A DNA stretch of 9,464 nucleotides from Clostridia bacterium (GTDB lineage: Bacteria; Bacillota; Clostridia; Christensenellales; CAG-917). The position numbers and the translations under genes are program-made. The DNA lies in NCBI GenBank assembly GCA_900769205.1, contig CAAGFS010000094.1, positions 1 to 9,464 on the forward strand, written 5' to 3'. Positions 6,675 through 9,464 of the stretch are shown piece by piece. The notes below the pieces were generated by a model, which was not told where the DNA came from, made no database searches, and saw only the letters and a list, made by a program, of their open reading frames with translations. Every line of letters begins with the position of its first letter. The stretch's first letter is position 1.

Positions 6675-7958
6675 ATGTTGGATCTTATCAGAATCAGAAA
6701 CAATCCGCAAGAAGTGGTTGACGCTCTTGCAAAGAAAGGGTACAAGGCGGATTTTGCCGACGTCATCGCATGGGACGACGAGAGAAAGGCGACCATCACG
6801 CATATAGAGCAACTCAAAGCGCAAAAGAACAAAGTTTCCGCGCAGATACCCGTGCTCAAAAAGGCGGGACAACCCGTCGAACCCATTTTCGACGAGATGA
6901 GAAAACTCGGCGACGAGATTTCCGCTGGCGACGCCAAAATCAACGAGTTGATCGAAAAAATCAATTCCGCGCTTGCGGTTATGCCCAATATCCCCGACGC
7001 CGACCTTCTCCCCGGCGAGAAAGAAAACAATCAGGTCGTCAAAATAGTCGGAGAGCAACCCAAGTTCGATTTTCCGCTCAAAAACCACGTTGACATCTGC
7101 ACCGACCTCGGAATGATAGACTACGAGCGCGGAGTCAAGCTCTCGGGCAACGGTTTCTGGATATATCGCGGAGTGGGCGCGCGTCTCGAATGGGCGCTTC
7201 TCAACTATTTCGTTGACGAGCATCTCAAAGACGGATACGAGTTTATTCTTCCGCCTTATCAACTCGGCTACAACTGCGGATTCGGTGCGGGACAATTCCC
7301 CAAGTTCAGCGACGAAGTCTATTGGCTTGATTGCGACGAGGACAGAAAGCGCAACCGCTTTATGCTTCCCACCGCCGAAACCGCGCTCGTCAATATGTAC
7401 GCGGGCGAAATCATCGACGAAAGCAAACTGCCTATGAAGTTCTTTGCGTATTCGCCCTGCTTCAGAAAGGAAGCGGGCAGCGCGCGCGCGGAAGAGCGCG
7501 GTATGATCCGCGGACATCAGTTCAACAAAATCGAGATGGTGCAATACGCGCACCCCGAGCATAGTATGGAAGCGTTTGAGGAGCTTGTGGACAAAGCGGC
7601 AAGACTCGTCGAAGGTCTCGGCTTGCACTTCAGAGTCAGCAAACTCGCGGCAGGCGATTGCTCTGCTTCCATGGCAAGAACCTACGACGTCGAGCTTTGG
7701 ATTCCGTCCATGGGCATCTACAAGGAATGTTCGTCCGTTTCCAACGCCAACGATTATCAGGCGCGCAGAAACAACACCCGCTATCGCGATTCCAAGACGG
7801 GCAAACCCCAATACGTCCACACTCTCAACGGAAGCGGTCTTGCGACTTCCCGCCTTATCCCCGCCATCGTCGAGCAATATCAAAACGAAGATGGCTCGGT
7901 GACAATCCCCGAAGTGCTCCGCAAATATATGGGCGGTATGGAGAAAATCACCAAATAA
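6675..7958 (+). CDS. serS: Seryl-tRNA synthetase
   Basis: Cytosolic class II synthetase that charges tRNA-Ser (and tRNA-Sec where present) with serine. The 427 residues match the bacterial norm (about 425-430). The N-terminal MLDLIRIRNNP and a charged helical stretch at about 35-100 form the tRNA-binding coiled-coil arm. The catalytic core shows LPTAETAL (231-238), motif 2 FRKEAGSARAEERGMIRGHQ (263-282) with FNKIE (283-287), the serine-site region SSVSNANDYQARR (353-365), motif 3 NGSGLATSRL (385-394) and the terminal IPEVLRKYMGG. The start is set by GGAG 6 bases upstream of the ATG. No T-box leader is present in the 68-base spacer after leuS. The gene contains no TTA, CTA or TCA codon. Confidence 0.98.
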   Translation: MLDLIRIRNNPQEVVDALAKKGYKADFADVIAWDDERKATITHIEQLKAQKNKVSAQIPVLKKAGQPVEPIFDEMRKLGDEISAGDAKINELIEKINSALAVMPNIPDADLLPGEKENNQVVKIVGEQPKFDFPLKNHVDICTDLGMIDYERGVKLSGNGFWIYRGVGARLEWALLNYFVDEHLKDGYEFILPPYQLGYNCGFGAGQFPKFSDEVYWLDCDEDRKRNRFMLPTAETALVNMYAGEIIDESKLPMKFFAYSPCFRKEAGSARAEERGMIRGHQFNKIEMVQYAHPEHSMEAFEELVDKAARLVEGLGLHFRVSKLAAGDCSASMARTYDVELWIPSMGIYKECSSVSNANDYQARRNNTRYRDSKTGKPQYVHTLNGSGLATSRLIPAIVEQYQNEDGSVTIPEVLRKYMGGMEKITK

Positions 7959-7968
7959 CAACGTATAG

Positions 7969-7997
7969 AATGCGAGCGCGCTTTTTACGCTCGCATT
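7969..7997 (+). terminator. 10-bp hairpin after serS, possible terminator or processing site
   Basis: AATGCGAGCG (7969-7978) pairs perfectly with CGCTCGCATT (7988-7997) around a 9-base loop containing TTTTT. The sequence after it (TGTATATCC) is a poor U-tract, so termination may be weak or partial. The peptidase ATG is 38 bases further on with no clear promoter between, which suggests read-through or an attenuating role rather than a full stop. Confidence 0.55.
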
Positions 7998-8035
7998 TGT
8001 ATATCCGAAACAAAAAAAACGAAACGGAGAGAATT

Positions 8036-9355
8036 ATGAGAGAAGAATTGAGAAAGTACGGCAACGAAGCCTACGAAATGGTTGAGTACGCCGCCAACGA
8101 AATCGGTCCGCGCCTGCCCGGCTCGGAAAACGAGAAGAAGTATCACGATTATCTTGCGGACAAACTGCGCGAGATAGGGCTCAAACCCGTCACGGAAAAG
8201 TTTGTGTTTGCTCCGCATTCGTCCATCGGCGGGCTTCCTTATGCCGGTTGGGCGGGCATTATCGGGTGCGTTCTCACGCTGATCGCAACCATAATCGCGC
8301 ATTTCGGTTCGCCCTACGGCGCTATGGCGGTGCATTTTCTTTGCACGACGTATATGCTTTTCGTGTGGACGTGGCTTGTGGTGAGCGTTTTCAAATACAA
8401 CACCTGCTTCGATTGGTGCTTCAAGCACAAGACGTCGCACAACACCTATGCGGAACTTCTCCCCGAAGACGGCAAATACGACTATACGATTTTCCTTTCG
8501 GGACACACCGACACCAGCTGGACGCTGAAACTCAGCGCGTCGCAGAACAAGCTCGGTTTTGTGGGGGTTGTCATCCGTCTTGCTCTCGGAGCGGTGGCGG
8601 TTGTGCTCGTCACGCTCGTCAGCGTGATATTCCTCGTCCTGTCAATGATGTTGACCTACGGACAGAATCTCGACTATTCGGTGTTTGCAGGAGTGGCAAA
8701 AGCGTACGGCATTCTGAGTCAGATTGCGCTTTACACTTCGCCGATCGTCATCGTTTGCGCATTTCTTCTCACCATGTACAACGAAAAGACGGAAGCCATC
8801 GCGTCCCCCGGCGCAATGGACAACGCCACCGGCATATCCATTGCGTATCAGGTGCTCAAATATTACAAAGAAAACCCCGACAAGATGCCCAAAAACTGCC
8901 GTATCGTCGATTTCAACTGCGGTGCGGAAGAATCGGGACTGCGCGGTTCGATTGCCTTTACACGCCGTCACAAAGACGACGGAATGCTTTCCGACGCATA
9001 TCAGATCAACATAGATTCAATCGCCGACGCGGAGCATTTTGAAGTCATCTACGGAGACGCGTGGCTCTGCCCGCACTTTGATAAAGACCTTGAAGAAATG
9101 TTCATCTCCGCAATGAAAGAAGCAGGCATTCAAAATCCAGGCAGAATGACTAATCCCGTCGGCGGTTGCGATTCCACTCCCTTCCAAAAATCAGGCGTGA
9201 AATCCATCACCTTTGCCGCTCAGAATCCCGTCATGAGCGATTATTATCACACCTACAAGGACGTACCCGAGCGTTTCTCGCCCGAAACGGTGGGATTGGG
9301 GTTGGACGTGGTGCTTCGCGTCATCGACAAAATCTCCGAAAAACACGCTAAATAG
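8036..9355 (+). CDS. Membrane-embedded M28 family zinc metallopeptidase
   Basis: 439 residues; substrate unknown. M28 co-catalytic zinc enzymes are mostly aminopeptidases or carboxypeptidases, so this is probably an exopeptidase. The full ligand set is visible: H157 and D159 in SGHTDTSW, bridging D262 in PGAMDNATG, E298 (general base) and E299 in GAEESGLRGS, D327 in NIDSIAD, and H405 in YHTYKDVPE. Four hydrophobic segments fit membrane helices: about 71-90, 96-118, 175-206 and 225-247. Two precede the HxD motif and two lie between D159 and D262, where soluble M28 enzymes have only a short loop. There is no signal peptide. Basic residues near 119-132 suggest by the positive-inside rule that the catalytic domain is cytoplasmic. 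The ATG at 8036 has GGAG 6 bases upstream. The open frame continues upstream to 7658, but that part overlaps serS and is rejected. The gene is followed by a large hairpin. Confidence 0.88.
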   Translation: MREELRKYGNEAYEMVEYAANEIGPRLPGSENEKKYHDYLADKLREIGLKPVTEKFVFAPHSSIGGLPYAGWAGIIGCVLTLIATIIAHFGSPYGAMAVHFLCTTYMLFVWTWLVVSVFKYNTCFDWCFKHKTSHNTYAELLPEDGKYDYTIFLSGHTDTSWTLKLSASQNKLGFVGVVIRLALGAVAVVLVTLVSVIFLVLSMMLTYGQNLDYSVFAGVAKAYGILSQIALYTSPIVIVCAFLLTMYNEKTEAIASPGAMDNATGISIAYQVLKYYKENPDKMPKNCRIVDFNCGAEESGLRGSIAFTRRHKDDGMLSDAYQINIDSIADAEHFEVIYGDAWLCPHFDKDLEEMFISAMKEAGIQNPGRMTNPVGGCDSTPFQKSGVKSITFAAQNPVMSDYYHTYKDVPERFSPETVGLGLDVVLRVIDKISEKHAK

Positions 9356-9360
9356 CGAAT

Positions 9361-9461
9361 AACTGCGGCAGAGCCACGCTCCCGTCAACTCATTTACGCA
9401 TAGTAAATTAGGGTTGCCGATTGCGCGGCTCTTTCTTGTTCTTCATCTATTTATCGCAGTT
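9361..9461. repeat. Outer inverted repeat enclosing a long hairpin
   Basis: AACTGCG (9361-9367) is the exact reverse complement of CGCAGTT (9455-9461). Between them is the long hairpin at 9370-9432 and its T-rich tail. The nesting gives an element of about 101 bases starting 5 bases after the peptidase stop. It could be a dispersed extragenic (REP/MITE-like) repeat or a structured RNA; a second copy is not present in this window. Confidence 0.45.
9370..9443 (+). terminator. Long imperfect hairpin with T-rich tail downstream of the peptidase
   Basis: Nested stems read inward: AGAGCC (9370-9375) with GGCTCT (9427-9432); CGC (9377-9379) with GCG (9423-9425); CG (9383-9384) with CG (9418-9419); CAACTC (9386-9391) with GGGTTG (9411-9416), one G-T wobble; and ATTTAC (9392-9397) with GTAAAT (9403-9408) around loop GCATA. 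Only single mismatches, a 3x3 internal loop and a 2-base bulge interrupt it. It is followed by TTTCTTGTTCTT, a U-rich tail compatible with intrinsic termination of the peptidase transcript. It is much longer than a typical terminator stem. Confidence 0.6.
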
Positions 9462-9464
9462 TTA

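Noticed and set aside
6660..7961. 433-codon minus-strand frame covering serS
   Set aside because: Codon-register shadow of serS. The plus strand has the complete SerRS motif set and a ribosome site.
7658..8035. Extended 565-residue form of the M28 peptidase
   Set aside because: The extra 126 residues overlap serS in another frame and are low-complexity in character. The GGAG and ATG at 8036 match the expected N-terminus.
1..9464. CRISPR array, transposase, phage genes, tRNA or rRNA
   Set aside because: No regularly spaced direct repeats, no recognisable transposase or phage protein, and no tRNA or rRNA sequence was seen on either strand.

Overview
The window looks like chromosomal DNA from a bacterium of the Bacillota, most likely an uncultured Clostridia-type lineage. 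The evidence is a RicT (YaaT/PSP1) gene directly behind holB and tmk, a block typical of Firmicutes, together with a lipoprotein beta-glucanase, GGAG-type ribosome binding sites and sigma-A-like promoters. Base composition is moderate, and Leu TTA/CTA and Ser TCA codons are almost absent. Genus or species cannot be named from this window. The standard genetic code fits, since TGA, TAA and TAG all act as stops.

Left half (1-3950, minus strand, transcribed right to left): a GH5 beta-glucanase-like lipoprotein gene with its own strong promoter comes first. It is followed by tmk (thymidylate kinase), holB (DNA polymerase III delta prime) and ricT, which runs off the left edge. tmk, holB and ricT overlap by 4 and 10 bases and form one operon behind a promoter with a perfect extended -10. 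The three housekeeping products supply dTTP precursor, clamp loading and an mRNA-maturation factor.

Centre (3951-4185): a 235-base divergent intergenic region carries the back-to-back promoters of the GH5 gene and leuS. A 12-bp-arm inverted repeat lies between them, and a smaller inverted repeat flanks the leuS -35 box. No T-box leader fits before leuS.

Right half (4186-9355, plus strand): leuS, serS and a membrane-embedded M28 family metallopeptidase are spaced 68 and 77 bases apart. A 10-bp hairpin lies between serS and the peptidase. After the peptidase comes a long imperfect hairpin with a T-rich tail, enclosed in an outer inverted repeat, reaching almost to the window edge.

Most of the window is ordinary housekeeping sequence. 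The least ordinary items are the M28 peptidase, whose zinc-ligand motifs are separated by transmembrane hairpins, and the nested inverted-repeat element at 9361-9461. No defence system, mobile element, CRISPR array, tRNA or rRNA is visible. No stretch over 300 bases lacks a gene.
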